Assembly: GCA_028875725.1 (NCBI GenBank)
Contig: JAPPCR010000006.1
Location: forward strand, 751,786-815,785
DNA length: 64,000 nucleotides
From: Acidobacteriota bacterium
Lineage (GTDB): Bacteria; Acidobacteriota; Thermoanaerobaculia; Multivoradales; Multivoraceae
Direction: 5' to 3'
The notes under the pieces: generated by a model
Databases searched by the model: none
Seen by the model: only the letters and a program-made list of their open reading frames with translations
What the model was told of the DNA's origin: nothing
In this document: piece after piece, positions 34,099 to 41,872 of the stretch
Position numbering within the stretch: the stretch's first letter is position 1
How the letters are laid out: every line of letters starts with the position of its first letter
Program-made: the position numbers and the translations under genes

Positions 34099-35169
34099 AT
34101 GAAGCACCGACCGTCTGCAAGCACCGTCAGTTTCGTCGTCGCGATCCTGGTTGTCGCCGGGAGCCTGTACGCCGAGGATGAGAAGCTCGTCACGTCCTGG
34201 GGCGTTCCGGACCTGCAGGGCACCTGGGACTACCGCTCGATCACGCCGCTCGAACGGCCAGCCGCCTTCGGTGACAAGGCAACCCTGACCGCCGAAGAGG
34301 CGGCCGAGTGGGAAGAACGGCGCCGCCAGGAGCGTGCCGCACGGGCAACGTCGGGAGTACAGGACGTTGACCCCAGCCAGGGCGACGTCGACGTCGGCTA
34401 CAACTCCTTCTGGCTCGACCTCGGTGACAAGGTTTCGGGCACGATGCGGACGTCCCTGGTGATCGATCCGCCGAACGGCCGGTTGCCGAAGATGACGGAC
34501 GGGGCGATCCGTAGGGTGAACGAACGCTACGCCCTCTGGGGCCAGCCTCCGGCGGGTCCGGAAGAGCGGAACTCGTACGAGCGCTGCATCATCGGCTTCA
34601 ATGCCGGCCCGCCGATGACCCCGGGCGCCTACAACAACATGATGGAGATCTTCCAGTCGCCGGGCTACGTCGCGATCATGACCGAGATGATTAACGATCA
34701 CCGGGTCATCCCCACCGACGGCCGGGAGCACGCCGACGAGAGCATGCGCTTCTGGAAGGGCGACTCGTCAGGTGTCTGGGACGGTGACACGTTCGTCGTG
34801 ACGACGAAGAACTACACCGACGAAACCGCGTACCGCGGTACCGGCGCGAACCTGGTCCTGACCGAGCGCTTCACCCGCACCGGCCCCGACGCCCTGCTCT
34901 ACGAGTACACCGTCGACGACCCCGAGTCCTTCGAAGCTCCCTGGACGAGCGCCCTCGAGATGCGGCGGAGCGACGACCCGGTCCTCGAGTACGCCTGCCA
35001 TGAAGGCAACCGCGCGATGACGCTCATGCTTCGCGGCGCCCGCCACCGCGAGCAGCAGGGCACCGCCGAAGACGGCAAGGACTGGCTGGCTAGCTGGTAT
35101 GGCGGGCAGAACCGCGTCGACGCCGCCCGGGAGGCGCTGGAGGCGGCGAAGGAGGAGCAGGACCAGTGA
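34099..35169 (+). CDS. Exported protein of the PDLxGxW/TPLERP family (copy 5 of 5)
   Basis: A 356-residue exported protein of the same family. After the signal peptide the motifs are SWGVPDLQGTWDY, ITPLERPAAFGDKATLT, VGYNSFWLDLG, MRTSLVIDPPNGRLP, ERCIIG, SGVWDGDTFVVTTKNYTDE, TERFTRTGPDALLYEYTVDDP and LEYACHEGNRAMTLMLRGARH. The C-terminus is a charged, Glu/Ala-rich helix. AGGAGGAG 8 nt before the ATG is one of the strongest ribosome sites in the window. The stop codon overlaps the start of a 39-residue membrane protein gene (GTGA). Confidence 0.82.
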   Translation: MKHRPSASTVSFVVAILVVAGSLYAEDEKLVTSWGVPDLQGTWDYRSITPLERPAAFGDKATLTAEEAAEWEERRRQERAARATSGVQDVDPSQGDVDVGYNSFWLDLGDKVSGTMRTSLVIDPPNGRLPKMTDGAIRRVNERYALWGQPPAGPEERNSYERCIIGFNAGPPMTPGAYNNMMEIFQSPGYVAIMTEMINDHRVIPTDGREHADESMRFWKGDSSGVWDGDTFVVTTKNYTDETAYRGTGANLVLTERFTRTGPDALLYEYTVDDPESFEAPWTSALEMRRSDDPVLEYACHEGNRAMTLMLRGARHREQQGTAEDGKDWLASWYGGQNRVDAAREALEAAKEEQDQ

Positions 35170-35285
35170 CTGATTTCGAGTTCTTCATCCTGCTGGCCGT
35201 GGTCTTCATCGGCCTGGAGGTTGTTGCCTCCTTCGGCGTGCTGGACGACGACGAGGAACCGAGCCAGGCCACCAGCGACGGCTGA
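35166..35285 (+). CDS. Small single-span membrane protein (39 residues)
   Basis: A GTG at 35166 overlaps the stop of the previous gene by 4 nt and opens a 39-residue frame: MTDFEFFILLAVVFIGLEVV begins the protein, one hydrophobic helix of about 18 residues, followed by an acidic tail (DDDEEP). It is shorter than usual gene-calling limits, but the coupled start and the clean membrane profile support it. It could be a subunit or anchor for the exported TPLERP protein or for the PQQ dehydrogenase. No family recognised. Confidence 0.55.
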   Translation: MTDFEFFILLAVVFIGLEVVASFGVLDDDEEPSQATSDG

Positions 35286-35351
35286 CCCCGCGAGCAACCC
35301 CGGGTTATCCGAATCCGCTAAAGCCGGGTAACTTCCCGATAACTCGGCGCG

Positions 35352-35798
35352 CTACTGCTCGGTCGGGTCGGCGCCGTCGCGCGGCGCGCCGGTGCCGGAG
35401 GAACCCATGAACAGGCTGCGGCCGTCGGGAAGCTTCATGTCACGGCCGCTGCCGCGGCAGTTCGGCGTGCAGAGCTGGTCCTTGCTCTGGTAGCCGCGGA
35501 CGACGACTTCCGTGCCGGGTCTGAGCAGGGTGCGGGTCAGGCCGCGGCGGACCAGCGTGTTCGGCGTCCCGGCCTCGAGTTCCCAGGTCTCGGTTTCGCC
35601 GTTGTCGAGCGTGATCTCGACGTGGACCCAGGCGTGGGGGTTGATCCACTCGACCTTGGTAATCGTGCCCTCGATCGTGATCGGCAGGTTGGCGTCGAAC
35701 TCGGCCGAGAAGGCGTGGTGGGCGGCGGATGGGCCGGTCGCGCTCAGGGTCAGCGCGAGGACGGCCACGGGCAGGACTGGGCGGACTCGTCTGGACAT
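35352..35798 (-). CDS. Exported DUF6152-like protein
   Basis: A 148-residue exported protein with signal peptide (to about SAAHHAFSAEF). It shows the DUF6152 pattern: HHAFSAEFDANLPITIEGTITKVEWINPHAWVHVEI, then WELEAGTPNTLVRRGL and a final VVVRGYQSKDQLCTPNCRGSGRDM. Conserved His residues near the mature N-terminus could bind a metal. The family is abundant in the same genomes as the TPLERP proteins and is of unknown function. AGGAGG lies 6 nt before the ATG at 35798; the frame is open further upstream to 35975 but those residues have no homology. Confidence 0.82.
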   Translation of the reverse strand: MSRRVRPVLPVAVLALTLSATGPSAAHHAFSAEFDANLPITIEGTITKVEWINPHAWVHVEITLDNGETETWELEAGTPNTLVRRGLTRTLLRPGTEVVVRGYQSKDQLCTPNCRGSGRDMKLPDGRSLFMGSSGTGAPRDGADPTEQ

Positions 35799-35964
35799 CT
35801 GGGACCTCCTCTTGGGCGTTGATCTTAGTGGAGAGCGCTTCTCCCAGTTGGGAGTATCATTGTTCGCACAGGCCCTCCCGTAGCTCGCGGTCCGGTTGGT
35901 AGGTCGACGCTTGCCAGACGACGAGCCGCTCACGCATTGCCGGAACCCAGAGTATGGAGGCGAC

Positions 35965-38900
35965 ATGCACGCCAAATCCCTGTTGATCCTGTTGATAGCC
36001 CTCCTTGTGGCCCTTGGAGGAACCGCCTTCGCTGCCGGCGACGAGGACGAGGCCGCGGCGCCGGAAGCATCTCCGGTTTCGCCAGTCGACAGGCCCCCGC
36101 CCCAGGAAGATGAGGAGCGCGACGACGAAGACCAGGACGACGAGGACGACGTCCTCGACTTCCAGGCTCACGACGTAGTCATCGTGACTGGCTCGGCGAT
36201 CGAGGAGCCGGCCGTCGACCTCCCCTTCGCCGTCGAGGTGTTGAACCGGGAGATGCAGAAGGAGCAGGGCTCGCTTCAGGCGGTCGATCTGATGAAGAGC
36301 CTGACCGCCTCTTCCGGTGTCATCGGCGAGGCGAACAGCTGGTACAACGACCAGGGGACGGCGGTGCCCGAGAACGTCGCCAACGTGAACCTCCGGGGCC
36401 TTGGGGCGTCGCGGACCCTGGTGCTGCTCAACGGCAAGCGTCAGGTACCGCTGCCGGCGCGGCTGTTCGGCGGCCGCTTCGTCGACGTCAACGCCTTCCC
36501 CTCGCTTGCCATCGACCGCATCGAGGTGCTGAAGGAGGGCGCGGCCGCGATCTACGGTTCGGACGCCGTGGCCGGTGTCGCCAACTTCGTTACCCGTGAC
36601 GAGTTCACCGGCTTCGAGGTCTCGCTCTCCCACGAGAGCATGGACGGCGCCGGCGACTCTTCGGCGGGCGCCATCTGGGGCGGCAAGCTGGGTGATTCGG
36701 AACATCACCTCGTGTTCTCGCTCGAGCGCACGGAGCGCTCGCATCTCGGTGCCCGGGAGCGGGCGTACACGCTCCAGGACCGCGCCACCGGCTGGTTCTG
36801 GGGTTGGTCCAACACCGGCAATCCCGGCATCTTCCTGCAACCGAATCTCACGGGCGGCGAGAGTTCCTCCGCGTTCGTCGAGGAGCTGGCCCGGGCACGC
36901 AATGGCACTGCCGGCACGGACTACTTCGTCGATCCCGCGTGTAACGGCCTCGGCGGCTACGACCGGGGCTGGACCTGCGCCTTCCGCTATCAGCCGTGGG
37001 ACAGCCTGATCGAGGCGACCGAGACGAACCGCTTCTTCGCCGAGTTGAACGGTCCGCTGGCTGAGGGCACGACGTACCACGTGGAGGCACTCTTCGCGGA
37101 GTCGAACATCCCCAACTACGTGACCACGCCTTCCTTCCCGCCGGTGTCGTTGCTGGACGGCCTGCAGTTGATCTCCAACGACCACCCGGGGCGCCAGGAG
37201 TTCTGCAACAGCTCCCCCGGAATGGGCGGCTTCGCCACCGGGGAAGACTGCCTGCAGGACGACTGGTACTTCTACGGTCGCCTGGTCGGCAATGCGGGTC
37301 CCGGCCGCGGCCTGGAGCGGGGCACGGAGACGACCCGAATCGCAGCGAACATCGACCACGATCTGTCGATCGGCGGCAAGGCGGCCAACCTGGATGTCGG
37401 GGTGAACTACTCGCGTGCGACGGGCAACATGAACCACCCGGCGGAGTTCGCGTACCGCAAGTTCCTCGCCTTTCGCGGCTTCGGCGGTCCGAACTGCGGC
37501 GTCGGCGTGGTGGCCGACGACACGAGCCCTTCGGGGATGCGGCTCGGGAACACGGGTTCGGCCCAGCCGGGCGCCGGCGATTGCACGTACTACAAGCCGT
37601 TCGGCAACGCGATCGAGTTCTCCGCCCAGCCGGGTGCGCCATGGGAGAACAGCGCGAATCCCATGTACGTCGCGGGCCTGGAGAACAACCGGGCAATGCT
37701 CGACTGGATCAACGAACAGGTGAACGTCGAGAACGAGGCGGAACTCGTCGTGGCCGAGGCGACGTTGTCGGGCAACTGGCTGCCTCAGAAGCTCGACTAC
37801 GCGTTCGGTTACCAGTATCGCCACCTCGATGTCAGCGCGATCCCGAACGCGGTCGGCAACTACGCCCTGAATCCCTGCGTCGTGCCGGGCGACCGGTCCT
37901 GCGTCGACCCGGTCACCGGCAGACAGACCGGGGCACGCGCCGGAGCCTTCACGTTCACGTCGGGTTACTACCCCTACGGCGACTCCCAGGCCGTTCACCG
38001 GGTGTTCGGCGAGCTGTCGCTCAACGCGCTCCGGGGCGACATGCAGTTCGCGGCGAACTACGAGCTCCACGACGAGATCGACAGTTTCGATCCGAAGTTC
38101 TCGGGCCGTTGGCAGCTCTCGGCGGGCGAAGATCACGTGCTGGCGTTCCGCACTTCGGTCCAGACCACGTTCCGCGCGCCCTCGGTCGACGATCTGAACG
38201 AGGAGATTCGCACGACGCTCGAGTACCTGAACACGGTCGGTGTCTACAAGGCGGTCGACGCGTTCGGTAGCCGGGCGCTGAAGCCGGAGCAGGCGTTCAC
38301 CTACAACCTGGGTCTGGTGCTCTTCGCCTCGCCCGGAATCGACGTGACGCTGGACTACTGGAGCTACGACTTCGACGACGTGATCGCCCTGCTGCCACAG
38401 CAGGAGGTGGTGCGGCTCTACGCGGAAGGCTACGGCGGCAGCCAGGCGGCGCTCAACGCGGTCATGGGCAGAGTCGTCTGCCCCGGTGGGGTAACGGACG
38501 GTTCCTGCGTTCCCGGCGACATCGAAAGGGTGCGGATCGACCTGATCAACTGGCCGGGCATCAAGACCTCGGGCTTCGACTTCCACCTGCACGGCAACGT
38601 GGACGCGGGGCCTGGGGAGCTCTCCTTCGGTGTGGACAGCACGTACACGCAGAGCTACGAGCTGAAGAAACTCGAACTTGACGGCGTCGTCTACCGCGAG
38701 CAGAAGGACGTCGTCGGTCTCCTGAACCGGGATACGCCGATCGCACCGCCGCTGCCGGAGATGAAGACGCGGGCCTCGCTCGGCTATCGCTGGGGCGACT
38801 ACAGTCTGATCGGTTGGGCGAACCACATCTCGTCTTACGAGGACAGCAACGTGGCCTGGACACCGCCCGAACTGCTGCCGATCGACGAGTGGCTCACGTT

Positions 38901-39078
38901 CGATCTGACGTTCCTGTGGCGCTTCCCGCGGCTCGGGTTCGATCTCGCGCTGTCGGCGATCAACCTGACCGACGAGGATCCGCCTCTCGTCTTCTTCGAG
39001 CAGTCCTTCGACGCCCTGACAGCGAACCCGAAGGGCCGTCGCCTGAAGGCGGTCATGAGCTACCGCTTCGGCAACTAG
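35965..39078 (+). CDS. Large TonB-dependent receptor with acidic N-terminal extension
   Basis: A 1037-residue outer-membrane receptor. After the signal peptide comes an unusual acidic stretch (residues 25-70, rich in Asp and Glu, with DDEDQDDEDD), then the plug domain (VIVTGSAIEEP, VANVNLRGLGASRTLVLLNGKR, RIEVLKEGAAAIYGSDAVAGVANF) and a long barrel ending in YRFGN. It is of the large type associated with uptake of peptides, carbohydrates or other oligomers. The barrel has cysteine-containing loops (CNGLGGYDRGWTC, CSNPG-like) that could form disulfides. Start 35965 follows GGAGG by 5 nt; the frame is open further upstream without homology. No partner SusD-like gene lies nearby. Confidence 0.92.
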   Translation: MHAKSLLILLIALLVALGGTAFAAGDEDEAAAPEASPVSPVDRPPPQEDEERDDEDQDDEDDVLDFQAHDVVIVTGSAIEEPAVDLPFAVEVLNREMQKEQGSLQAVDLMKSLTASSGVIGEANSWYNDQGTAVPENVANVNLRGLGASRTLVLLNGKRQVPLPARLFGGRFVDVNAFPSLAIDRIEVLKEGAAAIYGSDAVAGVANFVTRDEFTGFEVSLSHESMDGAGDSSAGAIWGGKLGDSEHHLVFSLERTERSHLGARERAYTLQDRATGWFWGWSNTGNPGIFLQPNLTGGESSSAFVEELARARNGTAGTDYFVDPACNGLGGYDRGWTCAFRYQPWDSLIEATETNRFFAELNGPLAEGTTYHVEALFAESNIPNYVTTPSFPPVSLLDGLQLISNDHPGRQEFCNSSPGMGGFATGEDCLQDDWYFYGRLVGNAGPGRGLERGTETTRIAANIDHDLSIGGKAANLDVGVNYSRATGNMNHPAEFAYRKFLAFRGFGGPNCGVGVVADDTSPSGMRLGNTGSAQPGAGDCTYYKPFGNAIEFSAQPGAPWENSANPMYVAGLENNRAMLDWINEQVNVENEAELVVAEATLSGNWLPQKLDYAFGYQYRHLDVSAIPNAVGNYALNPCVVPGDRSCVDPVTGRQTGARAGAFTFTSGYYPYGDSQAVHRVFGELSLNALRGDMQFAANYELHDEIDSFDPKFSGRWQLSAGEDHVLAFRTSVQTTFRAPSVDDLNEEIRTTLEYLNTVGVYKAVDAFGSRALKPEQAFTYNLGLVLFASPGIDVTLDYWSYDFDDVIALLPQQEVVRLYAEGYGGSQAALNAVMGRVVCPGGVTDGSCVPGDIERVRIDLINWPGIKTSGFDFHLHGNVDAGPGELSFGVDSTYTQSYELKKLELDGVVYREQKDVVGLLNRDTPIAPPLPEMKTRASLGYRWGDYSLIGWANHISSYEDSNVAWTPPELLPIDEWLTFDLTFLWRFPRLGFDLALSAINLTDEDPPLVFFEQSFDALTANPKGRRLKAVMSYRFGN

Positions 39079-39089
39079 GAAACTGGTGC

Positions 39090-39123
39090 GCGGGTCCTCC
39101 GACCCGCTGCCGCCGAAGGCGGC
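39090..39123 (+). terminator. Tandem hairpins after the large TonB receptor gene
   Basis: Two hairpins lie side by side 11 nt after the stop codon: GCGGGTC-CTCC-GACCCGC (39090-39107) and GCCGCC-GAA-GGCGGC (39109-39123). Strong GC stems without a following T-run. Position fits transcription termination. Confidence 0.6.
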
Positions 39124-39203
39124 CGGAATGGCGCGCCGACCGTCAGGCCGGCTCCGCCTAATAGGATGGCGGGGCAGAGGCCCCGCAGGAGATTCCGTCG
39201 ACG

Positions 39204-39791
39204 ATGCCCAACACCCCGCTCGCGGTGGGCGCCCTGGTCATCGTTCTCCAGGCGTTGTCCGTGGCGGCACAGGAGGTCGGCGACGACCCGCGGGCCGAAC
39301 CCTCGTCGAGTGAAACCGGCGACCGCGTGCAAGCAGACGTCGACGAGACCTCGCTCCGCTGGCTCGGCATCGCGCGGGTCCGGTACTCGATTCCTCTTGA
39401 CTTCTCGGCAGGTGCCGGAGCCGTTCTGGCGCGGATGCCCGCCAGCTACGACTGCACCACGTTCTGCGAGTACCGCGGGTTCGTCGCGCAGATTGAACCA
39501 GGTTCCGCGGGAGGACAGCTCGGCGTTGGCTATGCGCGCGTGATTGCCACGCACAAGCCGCGTTCCGCCTTCCTGAACAACGTCTACGTCGGCTGGAGCG
39601 CTCGCGCCGTCCTGGTCCGCACCTGGGGAGACTCCGAACTCGATCCGGCGCGACAGACGCTGGCCGGCTTCGAAGGGCAGTTCGCGCTGCCTCGCATCAC
39701 GTTCAACCTGGGCGTCCTGCGGCGGATCAGCTCCGCTCACGAGGACGCCGACCGCTACGTGTACACCGCCGGCATCGGCTGGGGGTTCTGA
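39204..39791 (+). CDS. Exported protein, possible outer-membrane beta-barrel
   Basis: A 195-residue protein with a signal peptide (ending before QEVGDDP). The mature part alternates polar and hydrophobic residues in a way seen in small outer-membrane barrels and ends in Phe (GIGWGF). Examples of strand-like segments are LGIARVRYSIPLDFSAGAG and VGYARVIATH. Two cysteines (CTTFC) may form a disulfide. CAGGAGA lies about 12 nt before the ATG. No family recognised. It overlaps the next gene by one base (TGATG), so the two are translated in tandem. Confidence 0.6.
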   Translation: MPNTPLAVGALVIVLQALSVAAQEVGDDPRAEPSSSETGDRVQADVDETSLRWLGIARVRYSIPLDFSAGAGAVLARMPASYDCTTFCEYRGFVAQIEPGSAGGQLGVGYARVIATHKPRSAFLNNVYVGWSARAVLVRTWGDSELDPARQTLAGFEGQFALPRITFNLGVLRRISSAHEDADRYVYTAGIGWGF

Positions 39792-40798
39792 TGCCAGGAA
39801 CGGCGCGACCGGCATCCCCGCGTTTCGGACTCGCCGCCGTGGTCTTGGCGTTGCTTCCCGGACTCGGGGGCGCCGGGGCCGCGTCGGGTCTCGAAACGGA
39901 CCAGTTCTTCGCCTGGGGCCGCCACCTCGAGGACATGACCGAGGTGCTGAACGCCCGGGTCAACCTGGAACTCGAGCGCCTGGTCGCCGAGCTGAACCGG
40001 GAGGGCAGGGACCGGCGGTGCCAGAAGGTACGGTTCCGGTTCTTCAAGCGTCATCGCATGCTGTTCTTCGACGGCTTCGAGACCTGGTCGGTGAACTCGC
40101 CGCTGGTCAGCCGCTCGCCGTCCGGCCCCGAAGAGATGCGGGAGTTCGAGCAGAAGTACCTCTACGGCGGAACGTCGCCGCTGTTCGACACCGGACGCTG
40201 GATGCCGCCGAGTCCGACGGTGGAGATCAACGGCGTACGGCTCGGCACGGACAAGCTGACGCATCTGCTGGGAACCGCCTGGTACTACCACCGCTGGTAC
40301 CGCAAGGCGACTCTGCGGGGCGCGACGCCCGCCGAAGCTGAGGATCGGGCGGTGCGTCGGGGCCTCCAGCATGAGATCACGATTCTCGGCAGGGCCGTCT
40401 CGGGCGTTCTCTCCCTGGCCGACCTGGAGGCGAACTACGAGGGGATGTGGTTCTACGAGCACCTCTGCGCCGGCGACGATCCCAACATCGTCTACGACAC
40501 GGGCGTGTGGCGCCTCCGCAGGCCGTTCGATCTGCGCGACTACGTGACGCCTGAATGGGACGAGTCCTACCAGCCGAACATCTACGTGCGGCGGAAGTGG
40601 GAGAAAGTGAAGCAGAGGATGCTGGGATACTGTTCGATGCTTGAGCACCCGCAGGTGAGGGCGAGGCGTCAGGAGTATGCGAAGAGGGACCGGGTCACGG
40701 AGACGGAGAAGCTGATCGATGAGATGGTCGCTGCTGGAAAACTGCCGGACCCGTCAGGGTTCTCGATCAAGAGCGTGTGTCGTGAAGCTGCGAACTGA
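39791..40798 (+). CDS. Exported protein of unknown function
   Basis: A 335-residue protein with an N-terminal signal peptide or anchor (LAAVVLALLPGLGGAGA). The region LGTDKLTHLLGTAWYYHRWYRK, with Asp and His in a DKxTH pattern, resembles the membrane-associated DUF2279/YfiM-type core, but the similarity is short. A stretch EDRAVRRGLQHEITILGRAVSG follows, and the C-terminal third is highly charged (KWEKVKQRM, RARRQEYAKRDR). Probably periplasmic. It shares the start TGATG with the upstream barrel gene and overlaps the PhoD-like gene by 17 nt, so all three are one unit. Confidence 0.6.
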   Translation: MPGTARPASPRFGLAAVVLALLPGLGGAGAASGLETDQFFAWGRHLEDMTEVLNARVNLELERLVAELNREGRDRRCQKVRFRFFKRHRMLFFDGFETWSVNSPLVSRSPSGPEEMREFEQKYLYGGTSPLFDTGRWMPPSPTVEINGVRLGTDKLTHLLGTAWYYHRWYRKATLRGATPAEAEDRAVRRGLQHEITILGRAVSGVLSLADLEANYEGMWFYEHLCAGDDPNIVYDTGVWRLRRPFDLRDYVTPEWDESYQPNIYVRRKWEKVKQRMLGYCSMLEHPQVRARRQEYAKRDRVTETEKLIDEMVAAGKLPDPSGFSIKSVCREAAN

Positions 40799-41858
40799 GG
40801 CGCTCCTCGCGGCCGCGCTGCTGGCTCTGGCCTGCGGCGCTTCGGCCCCGGAACCGGCCGCGGAGACCGAAGCCGCCGCGGTCGAGCCGGCGCTCGAGCG
40901 AATTGGCCTCGGTTCCTGCCTGAGGCAGGACCTGCCGCAGCCGATCTTCGACGCGATTCTCGACGACGACTTCGAACTCTTCGTGTTCCTCGGCGACAAC
41001 GTCTACGGCGACGTCGAGTCCGAGGACCTGCGTGAGTTGCGGGACGCCTACGCGATGCAGGCGGAAGCCGAGGGCTTCAGCCGGCTGCGACAGGCGGGAG
41101 TGCCGCTCGCCGCCACCTGGGACGACCATGACTATGGTCTGAACGACGCCGGCGCCGACTTCTTCGGCCGCGAAGAGGCGCAGCGGATCTTCGAGGACTT
41201 CTGGGACGTGCCGCCGGATTCAGAGCGTGCCTCGCGGCCGGGGGTCTACGACGCCGTGACCTACGGCCCGCCGGGTCAGCGTGTTCAGCTCATCCTGCTC
41301 GACACGCGGTACTTTCGCTCCCCGCTACGGCTGACCGACGAGCGCGGTGCGCCGGGCAAGGAGCGCTACATGCCGGATCCTGATCCATCGAAGACGATGC
41401 TGGGCGAGGAGCAGTGGGCGTGGCTTGGCGAGGTGCTCCAGGAGGAGGCGGATCTGCGCATCCTCGCGTCGTCGATCCAGGTGATCGCCGATGGACACGG
41501 TTACGAAGCGTGGAAGCAGATGCCGGCCGAGCGTGATCGCCTCTTCGCCCTCCTGCGCGAGACGGGCGCGAACGGCGTGGTGATCATCTCCGGCGACCGC
41601 CACCGCGGCGGCATCTACCGTCGCGACGACGCGCTCGGCTATCCGCTTCTGGAACTCACCGCGAGTTCCCTCAACTCGGCGTTCGCCAGCGAGGAAGAGG
41701 CCGGGCCGTACCGGGTGGGTCCGACCTATCGGCCGGAGAACTACGGTGCGCTGTCCATCGACTGGACTTCCCGTTCGGTGACGCTGGAAGTCCGCGGCAT
41801 GGACGGCGAGCCGGCCCTCGGAGAAACGCTCGGTCTGGATGACCTGCGAGCCGAGTGA
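40782..41858 (+). CDS. PhoD family metallophosphatase-like lipoprotein
   Basis: A 358-residue lipoprotein: the N-terminus KLRTEALLAAALLALAC ends in a lipobox Cys. The PhoD/alkaline-phosphatase-D pattern is clear: GSCLRQDLPQPIFDAIL, FVFLGDNVYGD, ATWDDHDYGLND, LLDTRYFRSP, ILASSIQV, VVIISGDRHRGG and the final ELTASSLNS. These supply metal ligands for a phosphodiesterase or phosphatase acting outside the inner membrane. I took the GTG at 40782, which begins the signal peptide; the upstream ATG at 40719 would add a hydrophilic stretch. It overlaps the previous gene by 17 nt. Confidence 0.85.
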   Translation: MKLRTEALLAAALLALACGASAPEPAAETEAAAVEPALERIGLGSCLRQDLPQPIFDAILDDDFELFVFLGDNVYGDVESEDLRELRDAYAMQAEAEGFSRLRQAGVPLAATWDDHDYGLNDAGADFFGREEAQRIFEDFWDVPPDSERASRPGVYDAVTYGPPGQRVQLILLDTRYFRSPLRLTDERGAPGKERYMPDPDPSKTMLGEEQWAWLGEVLQEEADLRILASSIQVIADGHGYEAWKQMPAERDRLFALLRETGANGVVIISGDRHRGGIYRRDDALGYPLLELTASSLNSAFASEEEAGPYRVGPTYRPENYGALSIDWTSRSVTLEVRGMDGEPALGETLGLDDLRAE

Positions 41859-41872
41859 GAGGAGACAGCAAG

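Noticed and set aside
35286-35351. GTTATC...GATAAC inverted pair after the small membrane protein
   Set aside because: Only 6 bp with a long AT/GC mixed spacer; too weak to call a terminator.
35857-38826. A 989-codon minus-strand frame opposite the large TonB receptor
   Set aside because: Composition is Val/Arg/Leu/Gln-rich without motif; the plus-strand receptor has full family features.
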